64,000 nucleotides of DNA from Bettongia penicillata ogilbyi (GCA_023548195.1 JAJHZJ010000268.1:2052215-2116214), one strand, 5' to 3'. Numbered from the stretch's first letter, positions 43,901 to 54,060 are shown. The notes: a model not told the origin generated them from the letters alone. Made by a program: numbers and translations.

Positions 43901-44460
43901 GTGATAAAAGCCTCATTTCTCAATTATATAGAGAACTAAGTCAAATATATAAGAATATTCTTATTCCCCAATTAATTAATGGTCAAAGATATAAAAGGCA
44001 ATTTTCAGAAGAAAACAAAGCTATCTATAATCATATGAAAAAATGTTCTGAATCACTACTTATCAGAGAAATGCAAATTAAAATAACTACTAAGTAACAT
44101 CTTGCATCATCAGATTAACTAACATGACAGAAAAGGAAAATGACACATGTTGGAGGGGAAGTGGAAAATTTGGGACACCAGTGGTGGAGTCGTGAACTAA
44201 TCAACCATTCTGGAGAGCAATTTGGAATTGTGCCCCAAAAGTTATAAAAATGTATATACCCTTTGACCCAGAAATATCACTACAACATTTGTATCCAGAA
44301 GAAATCAAAGAAAAAGTAAAGGAAACTATATGTAAAAAAAAATATTTACAGCAGCCCTTTTTTTGTGGTGGCAAAAAATTGGAAATTGAGCAGATGCCCA
44401 TCAATTAGGGAAGAGCTAAGCAAATTGAGGTACATGATTGTGATGGAATATTATTATGCT
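40920..44460 (+). pseudogene. L1 ORF2 remnant (endonuclease and reverse transcriptase)
   Basis: The endonuclease start CLQETYLKQDTHR (about 40990-41030) is the usual 'CLQET' block. The frame at 41038-41247 gives KVKAKIDPIKRNKQGKAILL and LNMYTPKGI. Reverse-transcriptase motif A is SIDE-stop-KAFDK (about 42618-42650), motif B is GVKQGSLLSSLLFN (about 42780-42820) and motif C, normally FADD, reads FTEE (42895-42906). PKLIGLFSAIPIKLP (about 43230-43270) is the L1 post-catalytic block, and WKLSRCPSIREELSKLRYM (about 44380-44440) the C-terminal end. Loss of both catalytic Asp in motif C alone would inactivate it. Confidence 0.8.
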
Positions 44461-44979
44461 AGGGAATGACAGGCAGGATGGTTTCATAAAAATCTGAAAA
44501 GTCTTATATGCATTGATGCAAAGTGAAGTAAGCAAAACCATTTGATCTTTGTATACAGTAAGAGCAAAACTGCTCAATGATCATTTGGGAATGTCTTAGC
44601 TATTCTGATCAATACAATGATCTAAGACAATTCCAAAGGACTTACAATGGTACATGCTATCCCTCTTCAGAAAAAAAAAATGATGAAGTCTGAATGCAGC
44701 ATACTTCTTAAACATTTTTGCCTTTATTTTCCATATTTGGGGGGGAGAACTGTTCTTTCTTTTGCAGCATGGCTAATATGTGGATATATTTTTACATGAC
44801 TTCACATGTCTAGCCTATATCAAGGAGGGAAGGATGGAGAGAGGGAGAAGGGTGAGAGAGAATGTGTAACTCAAAATTCAAAAAGAGCATTTTACATGTA
44901 ATTGTAAAACATTTAATGAATAAACAAAATATTGGGGGAAACAGTAGTAGAATATTTATTTATTTATTTTTATTTTAGT

Positions 44980-45291
44980 GATGTGTGTTCGTCCTTCATT
45001 GCCAAAGAAGACCATGCCATCAGAAAAATGATGACATGACTTGCACTTGACTTTGTTTTTGAGTGAGGCAGGGCTGTGTAGGTCACCAGCCTCACTTCTT
45101 CTCCAGAGTCATCTGAATCCAGTGACCAGATATTCATCAGGATGATTGGAGATGACCCAGGATGAGGCAATTGGGGTTAAGTGATTTGCCCACTCGCAGC
45201 TAGTGAGTGTCAAGTGTCTGAGGTGAGATTTGAACTCAGGTCCTCCTGACTCTTGCACTAGTACTCTATCCACTGCACCACCTAGTTTCCC
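44980..45291 (-). mobile_element. RTE-tailed tRNA/CORE SINE, minus, 10-bp target duplication
   Basis: Tail-first: 'tgtgttcgtccttcattgcc', 'aaagaagaccatgccatcag', 'gactttgtttttgagtgagg', 'cttcttctccagagtcatct', 'gatgacccaggatgaggcaa', 'gattt gcccactcgcagct', 'tatccactgcaccacctagt'. Same family as 1781-2088, in the opposite orientation. The perfect duplication ttattttagt flanks it at 44970-44979 and 45292-45301. The frames at 44970-45170 (-) and 45230-45454 (+) are products of this SINE. Confidence 0.9.
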
Positions 45292-45454
45292 TTATTTTAG
45301 TAATAGAAAATTTAGGAAGAAGGGTCTGTGGAAGATTACAATGGTATCATCTGAACTAAAAGTGCCAGAACAAAGACTCAGTGAGAATAAAGGATTACTG
45401 AGGGCCAGGAGCCCAAATGGTCATCCTCAAACTAGCAATAAAAATGAAAGATAA

Positions 45455-45610
45455 TAAAAGACTTTTCTGAATGAATGAATGCAAAAGCATTCATTAATTT
45501 TTGCACCAAATACTGGGGAGAAAAATATAAAAGCAGAATCAGCCATTGGCCTTCAGGGATCTAACATTTTGAGGGAACAGATAAAAGGGCAATTATTTTT
45601 GTTAATATTT
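45455..45610 (-). mobile_element. L2 3' end-like fragment, minus (weak)
   Basis: 'caccaaatactggggagaaa' and 'ttggccttcagggatctaac' recall the reversed L2 3' UTR ('cactggggatacaaa .. ccctcaaggagctta'). Confidence 0.35.
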
Positions 45611-46120
45611 TCCTTAAGAAAATTAAAGGAATAGTAACTGGGGTTGTTTTATAGTAGTAATGACTGTAGTGTTTTGTTTATAGATTAAGAACTGAAAAAA
45701 GGTGGTGTTACTATGTCTTCTATGTCTTTATATTTCTAAGCACCTAACACTCTATTCACAGTGGTAGGCAAAGAACAGACAGATGATAGAGTTTTTTTAA
45801 TTAAAAGGAATATGAGTTAACAACATAAAGTTGCAATTCCTCCTTGATAGACTGTTTTAAGTAAAATTCTTTCTACTTATTCTGTTGAGGTTTGTTCATA
45901 TGCTTGTTTTATTGTGGTGGTGGAAAGTGATAATATATATTAGATGATCCAGGAATTCTTGGCCTCCTGAAATAATCCAAGGGGAGAAAAGTTTTAGTCC
46001 CTTTTCTGCCTTAGGGAGTAAAATTTAGGATAGCTACATTGCTGTTTCTCACTTTCCTTTGATTTGAAATCACTGTAACCTCTATTTTTAAAATGTTTGT
46101 ACTTTCCCATGATTATCATG
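45611..46120. other. No recognised feature
   Basis: No gene or clear repeat. Confidence 0.4.
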
Positions 46121-46168
46121 ATCACATCATCATCATCATCATCATCATCCCCATCATCATCATCATTA
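46121..46168. repeat. (CAT)n microsatellite
   Basis: About 48 bp of CAT units with one CCC interruption. The Asp-rich minus frame across it is not a gene. Confidence 0.95.
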
Positions 46169-46685
46169 TTCACAACAGCAACATCAGAGAACATTGGCTG
46201 CTGGGGCTGGCACTGTGGTAAGCATCATATAGAGTGAGTTGAAAAAGATGCTTGTTATTTTTTAAGATGTTCTGGCTCTGCTCTCAGAGTTCTTTACTTC
46301 TAATTTTCTATCATTTTTTGTTCTTTGTATTTCTCCTGAAGAGCTTTCCCAGGAGGATTTTGAGAAAGTGGTGGTTCATTAATGGACCCCCCTAGCAAAT
46401 GTCAAAGGAGCTTCCACAATCTCATTGGCAAACACTGACGTGGTTACATATCCGTGGGCCATGTTCTGGTCATTGTCGAGCTAACTACCTGTTTCTCTGC
46501 CTAATTATTCGAGTTGAGTGCACAATACAGATTTTGGAGTCCATGAACTGGAGGGCTCTCAAAAAAGGTCTGGGGTAATTAAAGGGGCCCTTTGATCCTC
46601 TGGTCTATTGTGTCTCAAAGGAGGATAAAAAAGGGAATTGCTAGTATTCCTCTTTGTTACTCATTTTAACAGGAGGAGGGGGTGT

Positions 46686-46912
46686 TTTGATTTTTATGGG
46701 TATCTTAAGCAGCAAAGCTCTTTAGAGTTTGTGGTCTCTTTTCATACTTTTAGGAAATGTTCCTTCTATGAACCCAACTTTAATAAGGGTGAGACATGGA
46801 GTTTCAGACTTTTAATGAGACACAACCAGTTTTTAGTGCCTTTAGAGGGCTATGCTTATCCCCTTTTCCATTTTTTCCCTGCAACATTCTTGGGTCCATA
46901 AAATGGATAGCC
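46686..46912 (+). repeat. Direct duplication, copy 1 (about 227 bp)
   Basis: Starts tttgatttttatgggtatct and ends 'ccataaaatggatagcc'. Nearly identical to 47780-48004. The first 110 bp or so appear identical, and the second half has small substitutions and indels. No repeat family is recognised. Confidence 0.9.
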
Positions 46913-47779
46913 TTAAAAAACTCTTTTCAGCAAGTCTATAAATTATAAAAATACTTTACTAAGGGCTACATAAATAGAAGGGTGTTTTTTCCCCTTTCTC
47001 TGCATAGTGGAATTACCTTAGAAAAAAGGTTGAAATTGTCAACAGCTTTAGGGTATAGGGATCGGTTTCAGGTCCCTTCCCAAAACACTCCCATTAAGGG
47101 AGTGTCCTGATTGGTGGAGAAGCACAACTGAAGGCACCTGCTGCTTTCCCTCAAACGTGCCCTCAGAAACCTGCTGCTTTTTTTATGAAAGAACATAAAA
47201 AATGCCATCCCAACACCAAACCATCCATCTATCCAGGATTCTGTGTGACACTGATATCTAATGCTGCATTTACTGTTGGTGAATATGACACAGGGTACAA
47301 TAGTTGACCTCCATGATAAAGCCTTCTCAGGGATCAGAATGTAGCCCCAAACATCCCTAGCTTCTCATAAACCTTCCATTATGCATATATCATCCATTAA
47401 TTTATTAGATGATTCCTTGAACATATTTATTTTTGCTCCCTAAAATTGAACCATTCATAGTTACAAATTTATCAATAGCTCAGAGCAGAGTAAAGATTTT
47501 ATGCACAATTAAGAAGTTCATTATCAAAACACATCCATTATTTATCAAGCAAAATAAAAGGAAAACCTAAGCAGAGACCTGGGCGAAAAGTGATCTCTTA
47601 AATTAGGTCTCAGGGGGAAGAAATCTTTAATGCCATCTCCAAGTAAATAAGCTAGTTTACTGCACCAACTGTAGTATCTGATGAATGAAAACTGAAGCAA
47701 AAGTGAAGCTTTACTAGAAGCTGGATCAGATTTTTTGTCTACTTAAAGACAGCTTTCACCAGCTGTTCAGCAAGTTTTC

Positions 47780-48004
47780 TTTGATTTTTATGGGTATCTT
47801 AAGCAGCAAAGCTCTTTAGAGTTTGTGGTCTCTTTTCATACTTTTAGGAAATGTTCCTTCTATGAATCCAATTCTTATTAAGAGTGAGACATGGAGTTAC
47901 AGACTTTTAATGAGACCAGACCAGTTTTTAGTGCCTTTAGAGGGCTATGCTTATCCTCCTTTCCATTTTTCCCCTGTGACATTGAGTCCATAAAATGGAT
48001 AGCC
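47780..48004 (+). repeat. Direct duplication, copy 2 (about 225 bp)
   Basis: Same direction as copy 1, about 870 bp downstream of its end. 'ttcagcaagt' occurs shortly after copy 1 (about 46927-46936) and shortly before copy 2 (about 47766-47775). Confidence 0.9.
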
Positions 48005-48456
48005 AATATGATAGTCAATGGATAGTCAATGAGACTGGCTGGGATGAGGAATCAGGCTGAACTTCACCTTGGAAATACCACAACCTCAGACAGGCCTATA
48101 TTCCATCTGACTGAATACCATTATGCAGTTTCCCCTACAGAAAAGGGGGAAATCTAGATTCTTCAAACTGAAGAAATTTGACCATTCTGATGCTAAATGT
48201 TTGCGTTCATAAAGGAGATGTTAGATAATACTAAAGTCAAAAGAAGGCATTTCTGAGTCGCAGCTCTACCTAATGCAGGGTCAAGGTGGAACAGGAAAGT
48301 ATAAGGTGTGGTGGAGAGAAGTCAGGACATCACTTCTCAGTCACTGTCACTATTTTTAATGTCACTTCTATCCTCAGTTTTGCAATAAAATGTCTTTCTG
48401 AGTTTCTCACACTTGGAGATCCTTTAAAAATTTGCTTTTAATTTACTTCTGTTTCC

Positions 48457-48460
<4 letters not shown>

Positions 48461-48550
<90 letters not shown>
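48461..48550. repeat. (CT)45 microsatellite
   Basis: A 90-bp uninterrupted CT/GA dinucleotide run. Confidence 0.98.
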
Positions 48551-48553
<3 letters not shown>

Positions 48554-48944
48554 ACTCTCCTTCTGTTGCCTCTAGCTTCACAAAACAGCTTATTTAGGGA
48601 CCAGGAAAGAAAAGGGCAACTGGTTGTAAGAAAATGCCAATTGTTGTGCTAAATGCAGACAGGATTCTTTTGCTTTTTTAAAGGGAAAAAAATAAGTTCA
48701 CTCTGCCAATCATTTATATTTTGACAATCAGTAAAGTTGGTAGACATTGAAAAACTAGCCAAGAAATTCACCTTTCTTGTGACAGAGGCTTAATCAAGGA
48801 TTTAAGTGATGACAGAGGTAGGGGAAGAGATGAAAAATATAGAAGAGAGGGAAAAATGAAGTCAAATTTTTAGTTCCTCTTCCTCCCAGCCATCTCCAAA
48901 AAAAAGAAAGAGAAAACTAAAAATTATTTTGCAATCCTCGTGTG

Positions 48945-49400
48945 TAGGGTGTGTTCAGGGAGGACCAGGACCTTTGGTGTGATGGTTGCTGAGCCCTTTT
49001 CTGGGCTCTTTTCACCTTTGGTGTCTACCTGTTCCACCTAACTCTCACCTATGATTCCAAGAACCTGCAGCATGCGCAGTGGCCACACCCTGGTAAACCA
49101 TTTTTGGCAGATGGGCCAAATTAAGTTGAGGATAACCAAGAGGTCTCAAACCCATTGGTGAGTTGGGGGGTGTCTACCCCAAGCATGTGAAGACTTCCTC
49201 TGGTGGAACAGGCAAATGAGAACAATTTGTTCCAACAGCCATGAAGGCAGCTGAAGCAGGTGATGTGGAGGGCTTAGGGCTGGGTTAGACATCTTAGATA
49301 CCAAGGTCATCCACTGTATTATGAGCCATCACTAGCCATCTTGACTCTGTACTGGCACATAATAGGGACTTAATAAATGTTTCTTGATTGATTGATTGAG
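48945..49400 (+). mobile_element. RTE-associated SINE-like repeat joined to an L2 3' end (tentative)
   Basis: The block 'catgcgcagtggccacaccc', 'gtgaagacttcctctggtgg', 'aacaggcaaatgagaacaat', 'ccatgaaggcagctgaagca' and 'ggtgatgtggagggcttagg' resembles a marsupial/therian SINE family that I recall with an RTE tail. Instead of that tail it continues at about 49345 as an L2 3' terminus ('ctggcacataatagggactt', 'aataaatgtttcttgattg'). The family identity is from memory. Confidence 0.45.
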
Positions 49401-49429
49401 ATCCTATTCAGTTTAGGCAATATGGTCTA

Positions 49430-49630
49430 ATTACCAAATGATGATAATAATAGCTAATGTTTACAAAGAACCTTTTTCAGTTTGCAAAGTGCTTTTCATT
49501 CATTATCTCATAGTAGCCCTAGAAATATCCTGGGAGGGCGGTAGTGTCAGTATAATTATACCCATTTTATAGATGACAAAACTGAGAAGTCTTGAAGTGA
49601 CTTGCCTGAAGTGACTTGCAAAGAAGCAAC
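49430..49630 (-). mobile_element. MIR-type SINE, minus
   Basis: 'aatagctaatgtttacaaag', 'cagtttgcaaagtgcttttc', 'acccattttatagatgacaa' and 'gaagtgacttgcctgaagtg'. Confidence 0.7.
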
Positions 49631-49677
49631 CCTGAATCATAAACCTGAGAAGGGATATGAAGTTGATTAAGATATAA

Positions 49678-49730
49678 ACACACAAAGAACATACAGATGC
49701 ACACACATACACACACAAATACACACAGAT
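49678..49730. repeat. (CA)n-rich microsatellite
   Basis: Imperfect ACACAC repeats. The Cys/Val-rich minus frame over it is not a gene. Confidence 0.9.
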
Positions 49731-50019
49731 TTTTTTAAATCTGGAATTCATAGTTTCCCTTCCCCTCCCCCCCCACTTTCTCCACCAGTTTAAAGATAGT
49801 GTAAAAGAAAATAATTTTCTTGATTACACTTCCAAACTTTCACCATGAGGTCTACATATTGTAGGTCTTCGTCATCTCTCCTCAACCAAAACCTTGGATG
49901 CCTCTTCTGGTTCATCTGACTCTGGCAGGTGAGTTTTCATCAAGTATCTAAGCAACTTCTCAGTCATCTCTACCACAGCAGTGAGCTCATCCCACTCCCC
50001 TTTTCAGCTATCCTTTACA

Positions 50020-50265
50020 TAGTGTTTCTCCCTCCTTGGCATTACGTTGTAAGCTTGTTTTGGGGCAGTGTCTATTGTCCTTATTTGTATTTGTGTCAGC
50101 TGTGCTTAGCACAGTACTTGGCACAGTAAGCATAGGATAAATTTTCTGTATATCTGTCTATTACCTACTTCTAGGCTTCTTCTAAGAAGAAAATGAGACA
50201 ATATTGATTAAAATGCTTAGCACAGCACTTGGTAAGTAATAGATGCTATATAAATGCTTATTTCC
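50020..50265 (+). mobile_element. L2 3' end followed by MIR 3' end, plus
   Basis: 50040-50155 reads 'gttgtaagcttgttttgggg', 'cagtgtctattgtccttatt', 'cttagcacagtacttggcac', an L2 3' UTR. 50185-50265 reads 'aatgcttagcacagcacttg', 'taatagatgctatataaatg', a MIR-type end. The region 49735-50020 to the left shows nothing I recognise. Confidence 0.65.
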
Positions 50266-50334
50266 TTCCTCTTCCTCCCTGTCTCCCTTTCTCTCTCCTT
50301 GTATCTTTATGTCTCTCTCTGTCTATCACAGATT

Positions 50335-50475
50335 TAGAAACAGAACCTAGTTAAGCCACCCGTCTTATTTTACAGAAACACAGAGAGGTTAAGTGACATT
50401 AGACCAGGATTACAAAGGCACTGAGTGGCAGAGCTAGAATTCAAACCCAGGTCTTCTAGTTCTTGTTATGTTTTA
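50335..50475 (-). mobile_element. MIR-type SINE, minus
   Basis: 'cagaaacacagagaggttaa', 'gtgacattagaccaggatta', 'gagtggcagagctagaattc' and 'aaacccaggtcttctagttc'. Confidence 0.75.
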
Positions 50476-50584
50476 ATTCTTATTCTCCATGACTTGAATT
50501 TTTTTTTAAAAAAAGAAAATTCCTAAAGGTGAGGAAATATTAGATCATCACTCTTTTGTAATTTTGGCAGTGAGGTTGGGGGGC

Positions 50585-50765
50585 GGGGAATGAACGATTC
50601 ATTAAATTTTTTTCATGTGGTGTTGTATGGCCTAAACATGGTGAAATTCTTATGTCAAACAAAAATCAGGTGAACAACTGAAGTTAAATTTGCACCTTCT
50701 GTTAGGATTTTAATTACAAAAAGATATGCAAATTTGAGGTACTTTTATCACCAAAATTGTACAGA
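50585..50765. other. Repeat-poor stretch with octamer-like site
   Basis: AT-rich unique sequence with 'gatatgcaaatttgagg' (POU octamer ATGCAAAT), 'ttaattac' and CAGGTG. A candidate non-coding element only. Confidence 0.25.
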
Positions 50766-50769
50766 TTAC

Positions 50770-50925
50770 CTAACACTATTTTTTTACAAATGAGGAAACT
50801 GAGGCTCAGAGGAATTAAGCTACGTGTCCAAGGCTCTACAGGTAGGAAGTAGTGGAGCCAAGATTAAAATCCAGGCCTCTACTGCCAAAACCTGTGTTCT
50901 CTGTACCATGAAATACTGACACCTT
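50770..50925 (-). mobile_element. MIR-type SINE, minus
   Basis: 'aaatgaggaaactgaggctc', 'gtgtccaaggctctacaggt' and 'agattaaaatccaggcctct'. Confidence 0.75.
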
Positions 50926-52011
50926 CATTACAATGCTCTGCCCCTCTTTCTGCTTGTCCATAACAATGTGACATGCAGACCTTGTTACAGAAAGATAGTG
51001 CATTGTTATGATGACAGGAATAGATCATCATGTATTGGACCACTTGTTCAATGTTATGTGAATTTGGATATTGTCACAAAGGACAAGGGTTGAGTTCTGG
51101 AGAGGAAGAATCTGGATAAATACAGGTAGACATAAAAACAGGCACATACATCCCAGAAAAACTAATTTGGGAGATTAAATTAACTTTTTAAAAAATTTAT
51201 TTATTTACTTTTACTTTTCAAAATTCATTTCCACAAAATTTTGAGTTCCAAATTTTCTCCCCATCCCTCCTCCCCCACCAACCCCAAGACATCATGCATT
51301 CTGATTACCCCTTCCCTCAATCTACCCTCCCTTCCCTTATCCCCATCTTTTCTCTTTTCTTGTAGGGCAAGATAGATTTCTATACCCCATACCTGTATTT
51401 CTCATTTCCCAGTTACATGTAAAAACAATTTTCAACATTCGTTCCTAAAACTTTGAGTTCCAACTTCTCTCCCTTCCTCCCTCTCCACCCATCCCCACTG
51501 AGAAGGAAAGCAATTCTATATAGGTTATACATGTGTAGTTATGCAAAAGACTTACATAATAGTCATGTTGTGAAAGACTATATTTCCCTCCATCCTATCC
51601 TGCCCCCCATTTCTTCTATTCTCTTTTTTTGACCTTATCCCTCCCCAAAAGTATTTACTTCTAATTACTCCCTACTCTCATTTGCCCTCCCTTCTATCTT
51701 TCTCCCCCATACCCTACTTATACCCTTCTCCCCTACTTTCCTGTGGTATAAGACAAATTTTCATAACAAATTGAGTATGCGTGTTATTTGCTCCTTAAGC
51801 CAAATGTGATGAGAGTAAGCTTCATTTTCTCCCTCTCACCTTCCCCTTTTCCTCTCCATTGAAAAAGTTTCTTCTTCTCTCTTTTATGAAGATAATTTGC
51901 CCCATTCCATTTTTCACTCTCTCCTCCCAATAAATTTCTCTTCCACTCCTTAATTTTATTATTTTACATATCATTCCCACCTATTCAACTCACCCTGTGC
52001 CCTCTTTCTAT

Positions 52012-52084
52012 ACACACACACACTCACACACGCACACACACACACATATATGTGTGTGTGTGTGTGAGTGTGTGTGTATGTGTA
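52012..52084. repeat. (AC)n(GT)n palindromic microsatellite in HAL1 3' UTR
   Basis: A CA-rich arm (52012-52045) is followed directly by its TG-rich complement (52051-52084), centred on 'atatat'. It could extrude as a cruciform. Confidence 0.9.
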
Positions 52085-52139
52085 TAATCCCTGCAACTAC
52101 CCAAATACTGAGAAAAGTTTCGACTTACAAATATTATCT

Positions 52140-53157
52140 TTCCATGTAGGAATGTAAACCATTCAACTTCAGTAATTTCCTTATGATTTCTCTTTCCTGT
52201 TTACCTTTCCATGCTTCTCTTGATTCTTGTGTTTGAAAGTCAAATTTTCTATTCAGCTCTGGTCTTTTCATCAAGGATGCTTGAAAGTTCTCTATTTCAT
52301 TGAATGACCATTTTTCTCCTGAAGTATTATACTCAGTTTTGATCCTTTCAGGGGGTGATTGGTGGTGATTTTCAGATCAGATCCTTTTCAGGGGATGGTG
52401 ATTTTCAGATCAGATCCTTTTCAGGGGGTGATTGGTGGATTCTGTCAATATTGATTTTACCTAGAACATCAGGGCAATTTTCCTTGATAATTTCATAAAA
52501 GATGATGTCTAGGCTCTTTTCTTCATCATGGCTTTCAGGTAGTCCCATAATTTTTAAATTGTCTCTCCTGGATCTATTTTCCATGTCAGCTGTTTTTCCA
52601 ATGAGATATTTCACATTGTCTTTTATTTTTGCATTCTTTTGGTTTTGTTTTGTAATTTCTTCCTTTCTCCTAAAATCATTAGCTTCTATCTTCTCCATTC
52701 TAATTTTTAAAAAACTATTTTCTTCAATGAACTTTTGAATCTCCTTTTCCATTTGGTCAATTCTGCCTTTTAAAGCATTCTTCTCTTTACTGGCTTTTTG
52801 GACTTCTTTTGCCATTTGGGTTAGTTTATTTTCAAAGGTGTATTTTCTTCAGCATTTTTTGGGTCTCCTTTAGCAAATTGTTGACTCACTTTTCATGATT
52901 TTCTTGCTTCTCTCTCATTTCTCTTCCTAATTTTCCTTCCATCTCTCTTACTTGATTATCAAAATCCTTTTTTGAGCTCTTCCATGACCTGAGACCATTG
53001 CATATTTTTGGGGGGAGGTTTTGGATGAAGAAGGCTTGACTTTTATGTCTTCCTCTGATGGTATGCTTTGTTCTTCCTCATCCAAAAGGATGAAAGAAAA
53101 TACCTGTTCGCCAAGGAAATAACTTTGAATAGTCTTATTTTTTCCATTTTGGGGCAT
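52140..53157 (-). pseudogene. HAL1 ORF1p (L1 ORF1-like RNA-binding protein), lightly broken
   Basis: Starts at the ATG at 53157 (MPQNGKNKTIQSYFLGEQV). Reading leaves this frame near 53000-52985 (one-base shift in 'ggtcatggaagagctc' on the minus strand), continues as KKDFDNQVREMEGKLGREMR, and returns at 52815 with a long open stretch to 52405. That stretch holds heptad-like coiled coil (ALKGRIDQMEKEIQKFIEEN), then RRDNLKIMGLPESHDEEKS, the RNA-recognition start of ORF1p. The C-terminal part, KRPELNRKFDFQTQESRE, lies at about 52240-52190. Stops near 52889 and 52830 and an in-frame 33-bp tandem duplication at 52364-52429 are the other defects. The protein would bind element RNA as a trimer. Confidence 0.8.
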
Positions 53158-53419
53158 TTTCCGAGGCAGTTACTTGACTTTCAAGTCTTTTGTCAAGGGG
53201 AGGGTAAATTCTAGAGACCAGTAAGTTCTGTTCCTCCAAGGTGGTACAATCAAATGAGAGGAGTTTACTACCAGTCTGTCCTTCTTCTCAGCCAGCTTGG
53301 CTCTATCCATCTTAAATTAACTTTTTATCTAGTTTAAAATTATTCTACCTCCTGAGAAAGTCTCTTCCACTTTCTACACCCCTGTGCACACCAATCCACC
53401 TAATGACCAAACTCTCCTA

Positions 53420-54060
53420 GTTCTACTGAAGGTACTACCATTCTCCCACCCTCCTTAGAACTGTATTATTCAACTTTTCATTTTCTCTCACCCTACGTAA
53501 CAGTCAGTTGCCAAGTCTGGCTGTATGTACCTCCACACAATGTCCTGCATCTGATTCCTTCTTTCTAACTGGTTACTAATTTATTTCATGCCACCACTGT
53601 CTTTTGCTTGAACTGTTGCCATGAATTCTTAATTGGTATCTCTGCCTCAAGTATCTTCCCACCACAGTCCATCCTCCATACATATATTAAAGTGATTTTC
53701 CTTAAGCATAGCTCTGATCACATTACTCTGTTATACAACAGGCTCTCTGTTTCCTCTAGAATCAAATATACATTCTTCTTAAAGCCTTCACAACCTGGGC
53801 CCAAGTGATATGTAATTTTACTTCCCACACTCTATAATCCAGCTATACCAGTTTCTCATTCGTCTTCACACACAACACTCCTTCTCTTATCTCTGCTTTA
53901 ACAAACAGCCATCCCATGAAGTGAAAAAATCCCTCACTTCCTTTAAATACAACAAAAATACCATCTTCTATAGGAAACCTTTCCTGAGCCCTCCAATTGC
54001 TAATATTCTTTCTCCTTAACTCCCTTGTAACTAGTTACCTTTTAAATCATTTTGTATTTA
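53420..54060 (+). mobile_element. L2-like LINE 3' region, plus
   Basis: 'aagtgattttccttaagcat', 'agctctgatcacattactct', 'agaatcaaatatacattctt', 'cttaaagccttcacaacctg', 'cccacactctataatccagc' and 'aggaaacctttcctgagccc' follow the 3' coding and early UTR order of L2. No terminal 3' UTR is seen. Confidence 0.55.

Larger units (their letters stand above)
39630..44935 (+). mobile_element. L1 LINE, plus, with ORF1 and ORF2 remnants
   Basis: ORF1 remnants at about 39630-40630, an A/G-rich inter-ORF segment of about 300 bp, ORF2 remnants at about 40920-44660, and a 3' UTR ending in an A-rich tail at about 44935. No 5' UTR is recognisable, so the element is probably 5'-truncated just before ORF1. Stops and shifts are frequent throughout. 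Confidence 0.8.
46169..48460. other. Largest repeat-poor block; holds a direct duplication
   Basis: Apart from the direct duplication (46686-46912 and 47780-48004) I recognise no transposon here. The sequence has more CpG ('gacgtgg', 'atccgtg', 'gtcgagc', 'attcgagttg' at 46430-46520) and higher complexity than most of the window. It includes LEF/TCF-like sites ('ctttgatcctc') and TAATTA-like sites. No reading frame looks coding: the 87-codon frame at 46638-46901 is not kept open in its duplicate. It is a reasonable place to look for conserved regulatory sequence. Confidence 0.35.
51191..53311 (-). mobile_element. Complete HAL1 (half-L1, ORF1 only), minus, 16-bp target duplication
   Basis: On the minus strand the order is: 5' UTR (53311-53158), ORF1 (53157 to about 52140), a 3' UTR of about 0.95 kb, and an A/T-rich tail at 51191-51215. 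The 3' end carries 'ggaactcaaaattttgtgga' (reverse of 51230-51255). No endonuclease or reverse transcriptase is present. The perfect repeat ttaaattaacttttta flanks it at 51175-51190 and 53312-53327, and the left junction is T-rich as expected for L1 endonuclease cutting. So this is one complete insertion of about 2.1 kb, not an L1 with a later deletion. HAL1 elements are known L1 relatives that depend on L1 ORF2p. Confidence 0.85.

Noticed and set aside
46638..46901. 87-codon frame as a real gene
   Set aside because: Its duplicate at 47780-48004 has a stop in the same frame, and there is no recognised motif.
46686..48004. Duplicated 225-bp segments as LTRs of a provirus
   Set aside because: No TG..CA ends, primer-binding site, polypurine tract or viral coding sequence between them, and the interval is only 870 bp.
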